Source: an uncultured Eubacteriales bacterium (GTDB lineage: Bacteria; Bacillota; Clostridia; Oscillospirales; Oscillospiraceae). From it: a stretch of 9,594 bases of DNA. The position numbers and the translations under genes were made by a program. Positions 1 through 5,304 of this stretch are shown piece by piece (positions within the stretch are counted from its first letter, which is position 1; the number at the start of each line of letters is the position of its first letter). The DNA is taken from assembly GCA_900551495.1 (NCBI GenBank), contig URWG01000062.1, forward strand, positions 1 through 9,594, in the 5' to 3' direction. The notes beneath the pieces are model-generated. The model saw only the letters and a program-made list of their open reading frames with translations. It made no database searches and was not told where the DNA came from.

Positions 1-49
1 TCGAGGCGGCAGCTTTATTGTACCCGTTTTCTGTTACGGAGCGATTCAG
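1..49 (-). CDS. Possible start of a gene running off the left edge (partial, uncertain)
   Basis: On the minus strand one reading frame stays open from inside the end of the dehydrogenase gene to the window edge, while the other two frames meet stops. A GGAGGAG ribosome-binding-like sequence (complement of 52-58) sits immediately after the dehydrogenase stop codon. The open frame then reads LNRSVTENGYNKAAAS from a CTG at 47-49. The spacing to CTG is only 2 bases from the full GGAGGAG, or about 5 from its first five bases, and CTG is a rare start. The only other in-frame start candidate I noticed is a TTG about 15 codons upstream, inside the dehydrogenase gene, with no ribosome binding site. 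If real, this is a downstream partner in the same operon. Sixteen codons are too few to name a family, and a frame this short can stay open by chance. Confidence 0.25.
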   Translation of the reverse strand, partial: MNRSVTENGYNKAAAS

Positions 50-60
50 TTCTCCTCCGG

Positions 61-837
61 CTACTTGTTGTGCTTCTGTTGCTTCATCCAAATGTTCATG
101 ACCGCGCTGTGCGGGAGCAGCTTGGTCAGCCGCACCTGCGCACGAACCCGCGCACCGTGGATGGAGACATCCTTCTTCGAGCGGTAAAGGTCCTTCAGCG
201 CCGTTGCCATCACGTCCGCAGGCTCATAAATTTTATTATAATACGTCACCGCATCCTTTCCCGTCACCAGTGCGTGGTCAAAGAATTCCGTCTTGACCCA
301 CCCCGGATTGACCGCCATCACGCGGATACCACGCGGACGAAGCTCCCGCCCGAGCGCACGGGTATAGCTCAGCACGAACGCCTTGGTCGCGCCGTAGACA
401 TTGATATACGGCACGGGCTGGAACGCCGAGAGAGAATCCAAATTCATCAGCTTTGCCCCGCGGCGCATATACGGCAGCGTCAGCTCGGTCATGGTGACCA
501 CCGCTTTGCAGTTCAGATCGATCATCCGCAGGGAATCGGCAAGCGGGATCTGATCGTAGCGTCCGAAGCGCCCGAAGCCCGCGATATTGGCAAGCAGACC
601 GACATTCGGCTTGACCGCCTCCAAAAGGTCGGCATAGTGCTCCAGCGCGAGCGGGTCGGTCAGGTCAAGGCTGATCGGGCGGAGCGGCAGATCGGTCTCC
701 TGCTGCAGCTCCTCCAAACGGTCGGTGCGGCGGGCAATCACCCAAACCTCCTCAAAGCGCTCCCACGCGGCAAGCTGACGGACAAACTCCCGCCCCATGC
801 CGGAGCTGGCGCCGGTAACGATCGCAATTCGTTTCAT
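61..837 (-). CDS. Short-chain dehydrogenase/reductase (SDR), classical type
   Basis: This 258-residue protein is predicted to be a cytoplasmic NAD(P)-dependent oxidoreductase of the DltE/YqjQ-like branch of the SDR superfamily; its substrate cannot be read from sequence. The N-terminal Rossmann fold has the cofactor motif TGASSGMG (residues 8-15), with ARR at 35-37 after the second strand, which favours NADP(H). NIAG (84-87) is the structural NNAG motif. The catalytic set is N109, S135, Y148 and K152 (YGATK), followed by NPGWVKTEF after the sixth strand. The length is normal for the family. I start at the ATG at 835-837, because GAGGAGG lies 7 to 8 bases upstream and the protein then opens with MKRIAIVTG. 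Two upstream in-frame ATGs would add a charged, unconserved stretch of up to 13 residues. It is divergent from pgi, but no functional link is visible. Confidence 0.9.
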   Translation of the reverse strand: MKRIAIVTGASSGMGREFVRQLAAWERFEEVWVIARRTDRLEELQQETDLPLRPISLDLTDPLALEHYADLLEAVKPNVGLLANIAGFGRFGRYDQIPLADSLRMIDLNCKAVVTMTELTLPYMRRGAKLMNLDSLSAFQPVPYINVYGATKAFVLSYTRALGRELRPRGIRVMAVNPGWVKTEFFDHALVTGKDAVTYYNKIYEPADVMATALKDLYRSKKDVSIHGARVRAQVRLTKLLPHSAVMNIWMKQQKHNK

Positions 838-871
838 TCGTTTCGCCTCCTCATTCGTATGCTTCATTCGT
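834..871. repeat. Three direct copies of the octamer TCATTCGT
   Basis: TCATTCGT occurs at 834-841, 851-858 and 864-871, with start-to-start distances of 17 and 13 bases. The two distal copies extend to TCATTCGTAT. On the minus strand each copy contains ACGAATGA, so each carries an ATG in the SDR frame. One copy covers the real start codon and one covers the predicted -10 element. It could be an iterated operator or the trace of a small local duplication. Confidence 0.6.
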
Positions 872-895
872 ATCACAAATTCTTTGCGCTGTCAA
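867..895 (-). promoter_or_regulatory. Probable promoter of the SDR gene
   Basis: On the minus strand a perfect -35 TTGACA (complement of 890-895) is followed by a 17-base spacer and TACGAA (complement of 867-872). The -10 is weak but preceded by TGA, giving an extended -10. Transcription would start near 860, leaving a leader of about 22 bases that still contains the ribosome binding site. The -10 element overlaps one copy of a repeated octamer, TCATTCGT. Confidence 0.5.
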
Positions 896-933
896 GTGCT
901 TCACACGATGAAAAAACTTTTTTCCGTTGGGTG

Positions 934-962
934 TTGCGATTTGCGCCGTTTTGATGTAACAT
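934..962 (+). promoter_or_regulatory. Possible promoter of pgi
   Basis: TTGCGA (934-939) and TAACAT (957-962) are separated by 17 bases. Each matches four of six consensus positions. They are placed correctly for transcription starting near 969 and a leader of about 30 bases containing the AAAGGAG ribosome binding site at 983-989. The match is moderate, and no better candidate is visible between the two divergent genes. Confidence 0.4.
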
Positions 963-982
963 AAAAGCAGAAACCTTTATCC

Positions 983-1004
983 AAAGGAGTGTATGAAAAA
1001 ATGA
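983..1004 (+). promoter_or_regulatory. pgi ribosome binding site with overlapping three-codon mini-frame
   Basis: AAAGGAG (983-989) is followed by an ATG at 993 that opens the frame ATG AAA AAA TGA (993-1004). Its stop overlaps the pgi start as ATGA (1001-1004). The first ATG is only 3 bases from the ribosome binding site and the pgi ATG is 11 bases away. The first is rather too close and the second slightly far, so the mini-frame may be incidental or may slightly affect pgi initiation. Confidence 0.4.
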
Positions 1005-2293
1005 TCAAGCTTGATATTTCCAACGTTTGGGGCGCTCTCTCCTTGCCGGATATGCTGGCAACGGAGCAGGAGGTCTTTGACGCGCATAAGCTGCTGACCG
1101 ACGGCAAGGGCGCAGGCAGCGATTTTCTCGGCTGGCTGAACCTGCCGACCTTTGAAGAAACGGACGAGCTTCGCCGCATCCGCCGTGCCGCGGAACGTAT
1201 CCGCAGCGATTCGGAGATCTTTGTCGTCGTCGGTATCGGCGGCTCCTACCTCGGACCGCGTGCCGCCATTGAGCTGGTCAAGGGCAGCAACCACAATCTG
1301 CACACGGGCGACCCGCAGGTGTTCTTCGCGGGCAACAACCTTTCGACCCGCGCATGGCAGGAGCTTTGCGAGCTGCTGGAGGGCAAGGATTTTTCCGTCA
1401 ACATCATCTCCAAGTCCGGCACCACGACGGAGCCTGCCATTGCGACGCGTGCCCTGCGCTGGATGCTGGAGCGGAAGTACGGCGCGGAGAAGGCAAAAAA
1501 GCGTATCTACGTCACCACCGACCCCAAGAACGGCGCACTGCGTCAGATGGCGACAGAGGAGGGCTACGAGAGCTTTGTCATCCCGCCCGACGTCGGCGGA
1601 CGCTACAGCGTGCTGACGGCAGTTGGTCTGCTGCCGATGGCAGTGGCGGGCATCCCACCGATGTACGTTATGCTGGGCGCTGCCCGTGCAAAGAAGGAGC
1701 TGGACATCCGCTCCTTTGAAAACCCCGCATGGCAGTACGCCGCCATCCGCAACCTCCTGTACCGCAAGGGTAAGGCGATCGAGCTGCTGTGCTGCTACGA
1801 GCCTTCCTTCCGCACCTTCGGCGGCTGGTGGCAGCAGCTCTTCGGCGAAAGCGAGGGCAAGGACGGCAAGGGCATTTTCCCCGTCACCGCCGAATTCACC
1901 GCCGACCTCCACTCCCTCGGGCAGATGATCCAGCAGGGCGAGCGCAACATTTTCGAGACGGTCGTCCGCTTCACCCCGCCGCGCAAACGCACGACCATTG
2001 AGGTGGACTGGAAGAATCTGGACGGTCTGAATTACTTAGAGGGCAAGACGCTGGACTTCGTGGAGGAGCAGGCGTTCCAGGGCACGCTGGCAGCGCACGT
2101 GGACGGCGGTGTTCCGGTCATGGTGCTGCAAACCGACGAGATCGACGCCGATACGCTGGGCGAGCTGTTCTACTTCTTTGAGCTGTCGTGCGGCATTTCC
2201 GCCTATATGCTGGGCGTCAACCCCTTCAATCAGCCCGGTGTGGAATTCTACAAGAAGAACATGTTCCGGCTGCTCGGCAAGCCCGGCTATTGA
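1001..2293 (+). CDS. pgi: Glucose-6-phosphate isomerase
   Basis: This 430-residue cytoplasmic enzyme interconverts glucose 6-phosphate and fructose 6-phosphate in glycolysis and gluconeogenesis. The sugar-phosphate-binding SIS folds show GIGGSY (78-83) and SKSGTTTEP (137-145). The family signature around DVGGRYS spans residues 197-203. The second signature is at the C-terminus, VNPFNQPGVE (406-415). Candidate catalytic residues, by alignment to the family, are E283 in GESEGK, H304 in DLHSLGQ and K418. The length fits the short Bacillus/Clostridia type. I start at the ATG at 1001 with AAAGGAG at 983-989, spacing 11. A GTG four codons earlier overlaps the ribosome binding site and is unlikely. 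No terminator follows, so some transcripts may continue into the next gene. Confidence 0.97.
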   Translation: MIKLDISNVWGALSLPDMLATEQEVFDAHKLLTDGKGAGSDFLGWLNLPTFEETDELRRIRRAAERIRSDSEIFVVVGIGGSYLGPRAAIELVKGSNHNLHTGDPQVFFAGNNLSTRAWQELCELLEGKDFSVNIISKSGTTTEPAIATRALRWMLERKYGAEKAKKRIYVTTDPKNGALRQMATEEGYESFVIPPDVGGRYSVLTAVGLLPMAVAGIPPMYVMLGAARAKKELDIRSFENPAWQYAAIRNLLYRKGKAIELLCCYEPSFRTFGGWWQQLFGESEGKDGKGIFPVTAEFTADLHSLGQMIQQGERNIFETVVRFTPPRKRTTIEVDWKNLDGLNYLEGKTLDFVEEQAFQGTLAAHVDGGVPVMVLQTDEIDADTLGELFYFFELSCGISAYMLGVNPFNQPGVEFYKKNMFRLLGKPGY

Positions 2294-2296
2294 GAG

Positions 2297-2325
2297 TTGC
2301 AATTCTTCTGAAAATCTGATAGAAT
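2297..2325 (+). promoter_or_regulatory. Promoter of the small P-loop gene
   Basis: TTGCAA (2297-2302), a 17-base spacer and TAGAAT (2320-2325) form a sigma-A-type promoter; TGA directly before TAGAAT gives an extended -10. It starts 3 bases after the pgi stop codon. Transcription would begin near 2332, leaving a leader of about 24 bases with AAAGGAGG. The same extended -10 type (TGnTAGAAT) serves the PFOR gene in this window. Confidence 0.6.
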
Positions 2326-2355
2326 AGACTTATCAAAACAAAGGAGGAATTTCCT

Positions 2356-2769
2356 ATGGTCAAACTCATCATGGGCTTGAAGGGCGCGGGCAAAACCAAG
2401 CAGCTCGTTCAGGACATCAACAACGCGGTAAAAGATGAAACCGGTAGCATTGTCTGCATCGAAAAAGGCACCAAGCTCCGTTACGATATTGATATGCACG
2501 TCCGTCTGATCGACTTTCAGGAGTATAAGCTCCTCGGCTCCCTGCAATTTTTGAAGGGCTTCATCAGCGGTCTGCACGCGGGCAACTTCGACATCAGTCA
2601 TGTGTTCATCGACAGCTTCTATAAGCTGGTCGAAAACGCCGGCGTTGCCGAGCTGGAGGATTTCGTCCTTTGGTGCGAGAAGTTCGGCAAGGCAAACGAC
2701 CTGTCGTTCACCGTCGTCGTCTCCGAGGACCCCGCGAACGCCACCGACGCTCTGAAAGCGTTCATGTAA
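2356..2769 (+). CDS. Small P-loop nucleotide-binding protein, function unknown
   Basis: This 137-residue protein opens almost directly with a Walker A loop, GLKGAGKT (residues 7-14, K13 and T14 being the nucleotide-binding pair). A Walker-B-like strand, HVFID (82-86, ending in D86), follows, and a late hydrophobic strand FTVVVSED (118-125) would complete a minimal P-loop core. There is no signal peptide or membrane segment, so it should be cytoplasmic. The order of a very N-terminal P-loop, a strand such as IVCIEKG (32-38), an acidic Walker B and a strand ending in S-E-D recalls the compact thymidine-kinase type fold, but the zinc ribbon and lasso of thymidine kinase are absent. I do not recognise an assigned function. 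The start is firm: AAAGGAGG lies 9 bases upstream. The gene has its own promoter after pgi and may also be reached by read-through. It is probably a conserved uncharacterised clostridial ATPase or GTPase. Confidence 0.85.
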   Translation: MVKLIMGLKGAGKTKQLVQDINNAVKDETGSIVCIEKGTKLRYDIDMHVRLIDFQEYKLLGSLQFLKGFISGLHAGNFDISHVFIDSFYKLVENAGVAELEDFVLWCEKFGKANDLSFTVVVSEDPANATDALKAFM

Positions 2770-2783
2770 TTTTACATTATCGC

Positions 2784-2811
2784 CCGCGCCGTGAGTCCCA
2801 TCACGGCGCGG
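2784..2811 (+). terminator. GC-rich hairpin after the P-loop gene, terminator-like
   Basis: An 11-base-pair perfect stem (2784-2794 with 2801-2811) around the loop GTCCCA begins 15 bases after the stop codon. It is very stable, but what follows (TGCTCTATC) is not a run of T, so it is not a textbook intrinsic terminator. It may pause polymerase or protect the 3' end of the transcript. The other strand also lacks a T run after it. Confidence 0.4.
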
Positions 2812-2837
2812 TGCTCTATCTCGAGGAGGTTTTCCCC

Positions 2838-2894
2838 ATGCGCCGCATCCGTCTGCTTTTGACGGGCTGCACCGCGCCGACCGACACACCGTAG
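2838..2894 (+). CDS. Very short open frame (18 codons) with a strong ribosome binding site
   Basis: GAGGAGG (2823-2829) lies 8 bases before an ATG that opens the frame MRRIRLLLTGCTAPTDTP and then a TAG stop. The ribosome binding site is as good as those of the real genes here. The peptide has a basic start and a short hydrophobic stretch, resembling the beginning of a signal or lipoprotein leader (LLLTGC looks like a lipobox remnant). It is probably the 5' end of a gene lost to mutation rather than a functional peptide. It is in the same reading frame as the 35-codon frame that starts at 2988. Confidence 0.25.
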   Translation: MRRIRLLLTGCTAPTDTP

Positions 2895-2987
2895 ACGAAG
2901 CACGGCGGAAACCCGTTGCTTTTTCCGACCGTCTCTGCAACAATTACCCGACGCAGGACACGCAAAAAGAAAACAGGAGAGAATATC

Positions 2988-3596
2988 ATGACCTTACGGC
3001 AGCAGTTATTGCAGGAGCTGCGAACGCGGGATGAGGAAGCCAAGGCTGCGCTCGCCGAGCTGAAGGAAGAAATCGAAGCGGAATATTTCATATAATCGAC
3101 CATCACCGACGGCGCTTTTTCTGCCACCGCACGGAATGCCTGTGACAATCGTGCGCAGATCGCGACGAATAGAAAAAGCATTGGTCGCAAAAAACAAATG
3201 GGTCAGCGAGATGCTGTCCCGATACGGCGGAACGGAGCGAGCGGAGATGACGATCATCGGAATTGTTGTGCCGAGCCCCGGCATTACTGCCCTGGCGGCT
3301 TGAAAAGAACACAGCAAGGTGCTCAATATTTTGGCGCTCGCGGACATCGGCTTGTGTCTGATCGTTCTGCTGCGGGGCGCTGTTTACAGCTTCTCCGTGC
3401 CGGCGTTTTTCATGCTGGCAGTCTACGCCGCGGCGATCTTCTTCTCCGGCGGGAAGGAGCTCTTTAACCTCAAGGAAACGCCGCCAAGCGGGAGGCACAG
3501 GCAAAGTCGCAGAACACGCTCTATGACGACCGGCTCCGCGACGGTCTGATCACGCAGGAGGAATACGATCAGATCATGTCCGGCAAATCAAATTGA
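2988..3596 (+). pseudogene. Decayed gene: coiled N-terminus, two membrane helices, SHOCT-like tail
   Basis: A good ribosome binding site (CAGGAGAG, 2974-2981) precedes an ATG at 2988. This opens 35 codons of helical, charged sequence (MTLRQQLLQELRTRDEEAKA and on) that ends at TAA 3093-3095. Coding-like sequence continues in the same frame (TITDGAFSATARNACDN), then appears to pass into the frame that starts at 3184. That frame meets TGA at 3301-3303 and continues through two hydrophobic segments (about 3322-3372 and 3391-3444). At about 3477 it must shift by one base: an extra A in GGAAAC would join LFNLKE to NAAKREAQAKSQN and the tail LYDDRLRDGLITQEEYDQIM, ending at TGA 3594-3596. That tail resembles a SHOCT domain, a short C-terminal module common on small bacterial membrane proteins. 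The C-terminal frameshift is clear; joining the first half to it is inference. It could instead be two separate remnants. Confidence 0.55.
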
Positions 3597-3602
3597 CAGA
3601 TT

Positions 3603-3645
3603 AAAAAGCAGCCTTGTTTCGGATTTCGAAACGAGGCTGCTTTTT
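3603..3645. terminator. Strong bidirectional intrinsic terminator
   Basis: A long hairpin pairs 3603-3620 with 3628-3645, with one G-T wobble in an otherwise complete stem and a small loop. The five A at the left base and five T at the right base make it a Rho-independent terminator in both directions. It lies 6 bases after the last stop of the decayed plus-strand gene and 2 bases beyond the pncC stop on the minus strand, so it ends both converging transcripts. Confidence 0.92.
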
Positions 3646-3647
3646 GT

Positions 3648-4133
3648 TTATTCTGCAAGCGCTTCGAGCAGAAGCTGCATTGCCGCGGTGCAGGCGGCAT
3701 GGCGGTTTTCCTCGCGGCTGCCGTGCAGCTCCAGCTTTTTGCAGACGGTTTGCGGTCCGTCCGCAAGAGCGACATAGATCTCGCCGACATTCGGATTACT
3801 CGGGTCGGTCCCGGGTCCTGCATTGCCCGTAATGCCGATGCCGAAGTCCGCGCCGAGCCGCCGACGAACGCCCTGCGCCATCTGGCAGGCGACCTCCGAG
3901 CAGACCGCGCCCTTTTCCCGCAGGAGCGCGGGATCGACGCCCAGCAGCGCCTCCTTGACGGCGTAGGCATAGGAGATCACCCCGCCGAGATAGACCGCCG
4001 ACGCACCCGAAACATCCGTCAGGCAGGCGCCGAGCAGTCCGCCGGTGCAGCTTTCCGCCGTCGCCAGCGTTCTGCCGACGGTCGTCAGCGTCAGGATCAC
4101 GCTGTTTGCCTGTTCGTATGCCGCGTTATCCAT
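3648..4133 (-). CDS. pncC: Nicotinamide-nucleotide amidohydrolase (CinA C-terminal domain protein)
   Basis: This 161-residue cytoplasmic protein consists of the CinA C-terminal domain alone, without the N-terminal molybdopterin-binding-like domain of full CinA. Members of this family hydrolyse nicotinamide mononucleotide to nicotinate mononucleotide and ammonia, recycling the product of NAD-consuming reactions such as bacterial DNA ligase. Diagnostic motifs are TAESCTGG (residues 25-32), SYAYAVK (54-60) and ITGNAGP (101-107). The length matches stand-alone PncC. It is the last gene of the comM-thiI-pncC operon: its ATG lies inside the thiI 3' end with an 8-base overlap (ATGGATAA), and the sequence AAAGGTG upstream can serve as ribosome binding site. 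The bidirectional terminator follows. Translational coupling to thiI is likely. Confidence 0.92.
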   Translation of the reverse strand: MDNAAYEQANSVILTLTTVGRTLATAESCTGGLLGACLTDVSGASAVYLGGVISYAYAVKEALLGVDPALLREKGAVCSEVACQMAQGVRRRLGADFGIGITGNAGPGTDPSNPNVGEIYVALADGPQTVCKKLELHGSREENRHAACTAAMQLLLEALAE

Positions 4134-5304
4134 AATACCGCACCTTTACAAGCTCCGTGTTTGCCAGCGCCCGCTCGATCAGCGCGTCAAAGTCCAGCCC
4201 TGCGCACGCGCGATCGACCTGTGCCTTGGTCGGCTTCGTCTTGGGATGGCGCGGGGTAAAGACCGTGCAGCAATCCTCGTAGGGCAGGATCGACGTCTCC
4301 ATTGTGCCGATCTTTCGCGCGATCGTGACGATCTCCTCCTTGTCCATGCCGATGAGCGGCTGGAAAATCGGCAGCTCGACGCAGGCGCCCGTCACCGCCA
4401 TTGCCTCCATCGTCTGTGAGGCGACCTGTCCCAAATTTTCGCCCGTTACGAGGCAGCCGCAGCCGTGGTCGCGGGCAATGCGCTCGGAAATCATCATCAT
4501 AAACCGCCGCATGACGAGCGTGAAGAACTCCTCGGGGCAGTTGTCGCGGATGGCTTCCTGAATCTCGGTAAAGCCGACGATATTCACCGTCATTCTGCCG
4601 CAGTAGCGCGTCATCAGCCGCGCCAGCTCCAGCACCTTGTCCTTGGCAAGCTCGCTTGTGTACGGGTAGGAGAAGAAATGCACCGCCTCCAGCTCCACGC
4701 CGCGCTTGGCGATCATGTAGCCCGCAACGGGAGAATCGATACCGCCCGAGAGCAGCACCATCGCCCGCCCGCCGACACCGGTGGGAAGTCCGCCCGCGCC
4801 CTGCTCGGCAGGACCGTGGACATAGGCGGCATGGTCGCGGATTTCCACATAGACCGTGTAGTCGGGGTGGTGCACGTCCACCGCCAGCGACGGATACCGC
4901 TCGGCGATACGCCCGCCGATCTCCTGCGAGAGCTGAATGGAATTGAGCGGGAAGCGCTTGTCCGAGCGCTTGGATTCGACCTTAAAGGATTTCGCGGTCA
5001 GAAGCTCGTCGCCGAGATAGGCGTTGACCGTCTCAAAGATCGCGTCCAACTCCTTTTCGCACGGGCGGCAGCGGCAAAGGCTGATCACACCGAAAATCGT
5101 ATGCGCCGCCTCCCATGCGCCGTCGAGATCGCACTGCTCATTCAGCGGCTCGACAAAGACGGTGGACTGCGAGATTCGCACGCTGAATTCGCCGTAGGAG
5201 CGCAGACGGCGGCAGACGTTGGTTTTCAGACGGTTTTCAAACTGGAAGCGATTGCCGCCCTTCAGGACGATCTCGCCGAGCTTGAGCAAAAACATTTCAT
5301 TCAT
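4126..5304 (-). CDS. thiI: tRNA sulfurtransferase ThiI (4-thiouridine synthesis), rhodanese-less
   Basis: This 392-residue cytoplasmic enzyme adenylates uridine 8 of tRNA and replaces its oxygen with sulfur to form 4-thiouridine; in many bacteria it also takes part in sulfur delivery for the thiamine thiazole. The N-terminal ferredoxin-like and THUMP RNA-binding part covers about residues 1-165. The PP-loop ATPase follows, with LSGGIDSP at 185-192 (D190 and S191 conserved). The domain ends with PYEDCCTVF (341-349), whose C345/C346 align with the reactive cysteine of the family. The C-terminal rhodanese domain of E. coli ThiI is absent, as in Bacillus and Clostridia, where a partner cysteine desulfurase supplies the sulfur; none is encoded here. 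The start at 5302-5304 is preceded by GAGG 8 bases upstream. A longer frame to 5415 only overlaps comM. A CxCxxC trio (C77, C79, C82) lies near the THUMP boundary. Confidence 0.95.
   Translation of the reverse strand: MNEMFLLKLGEIVLKGGNRFQFENRLKTNVCRRLRSYGEFSVRISQSTVFVEPLNEQCDLDGAWEAAHTIFGVISLCRCRPCEKELDAIFETVNAYLGDELLTAKSFKVESKRSDKRFPLNSIQLSQEIGGRIAERYPSLAVDVHHPDYTVYVEIRDHAAYVHGPAEQGAGGLPTGVGGRAMVLLSGGIDSPVAGYMIAKRGVELEAVHFFSYPYTSELAKDKVLELARLMTRYCGRMTVNIVGFTEIQEAIRDNCPEEFFTLVMRRFMMMISERIARDHGCGCLVTGENLGQVASQTMEAMAVTGACVELPIFQPLIGMDKEEIVTIARKIGTMETSILPYEDCCTVFTPRHPKTKPTKAQVDRACAGLDFDALIERALANTELVKVRYYG

Noticed and set aside
70..954. 294-codon plus-strand frame opposite the SDR gene and its promoter
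   Set aside because: Composition (Arg, His, Leu) is typical of antisense translation, and the SDR on the other strand has a complete set of catalytic motifs.
977..1912. 311-codon minus-strand frame opposite pgi
   Set aside because: Alanine- and leucine-rich antisense shadow; pgi is certain.
2816..3190. 124-codon minus-strand frame in the gene-poor middle region
   Set aside because: Low-complexity serine and arginine runs, no ribosome binding site noticed, and the plus strand shows better coding character here.
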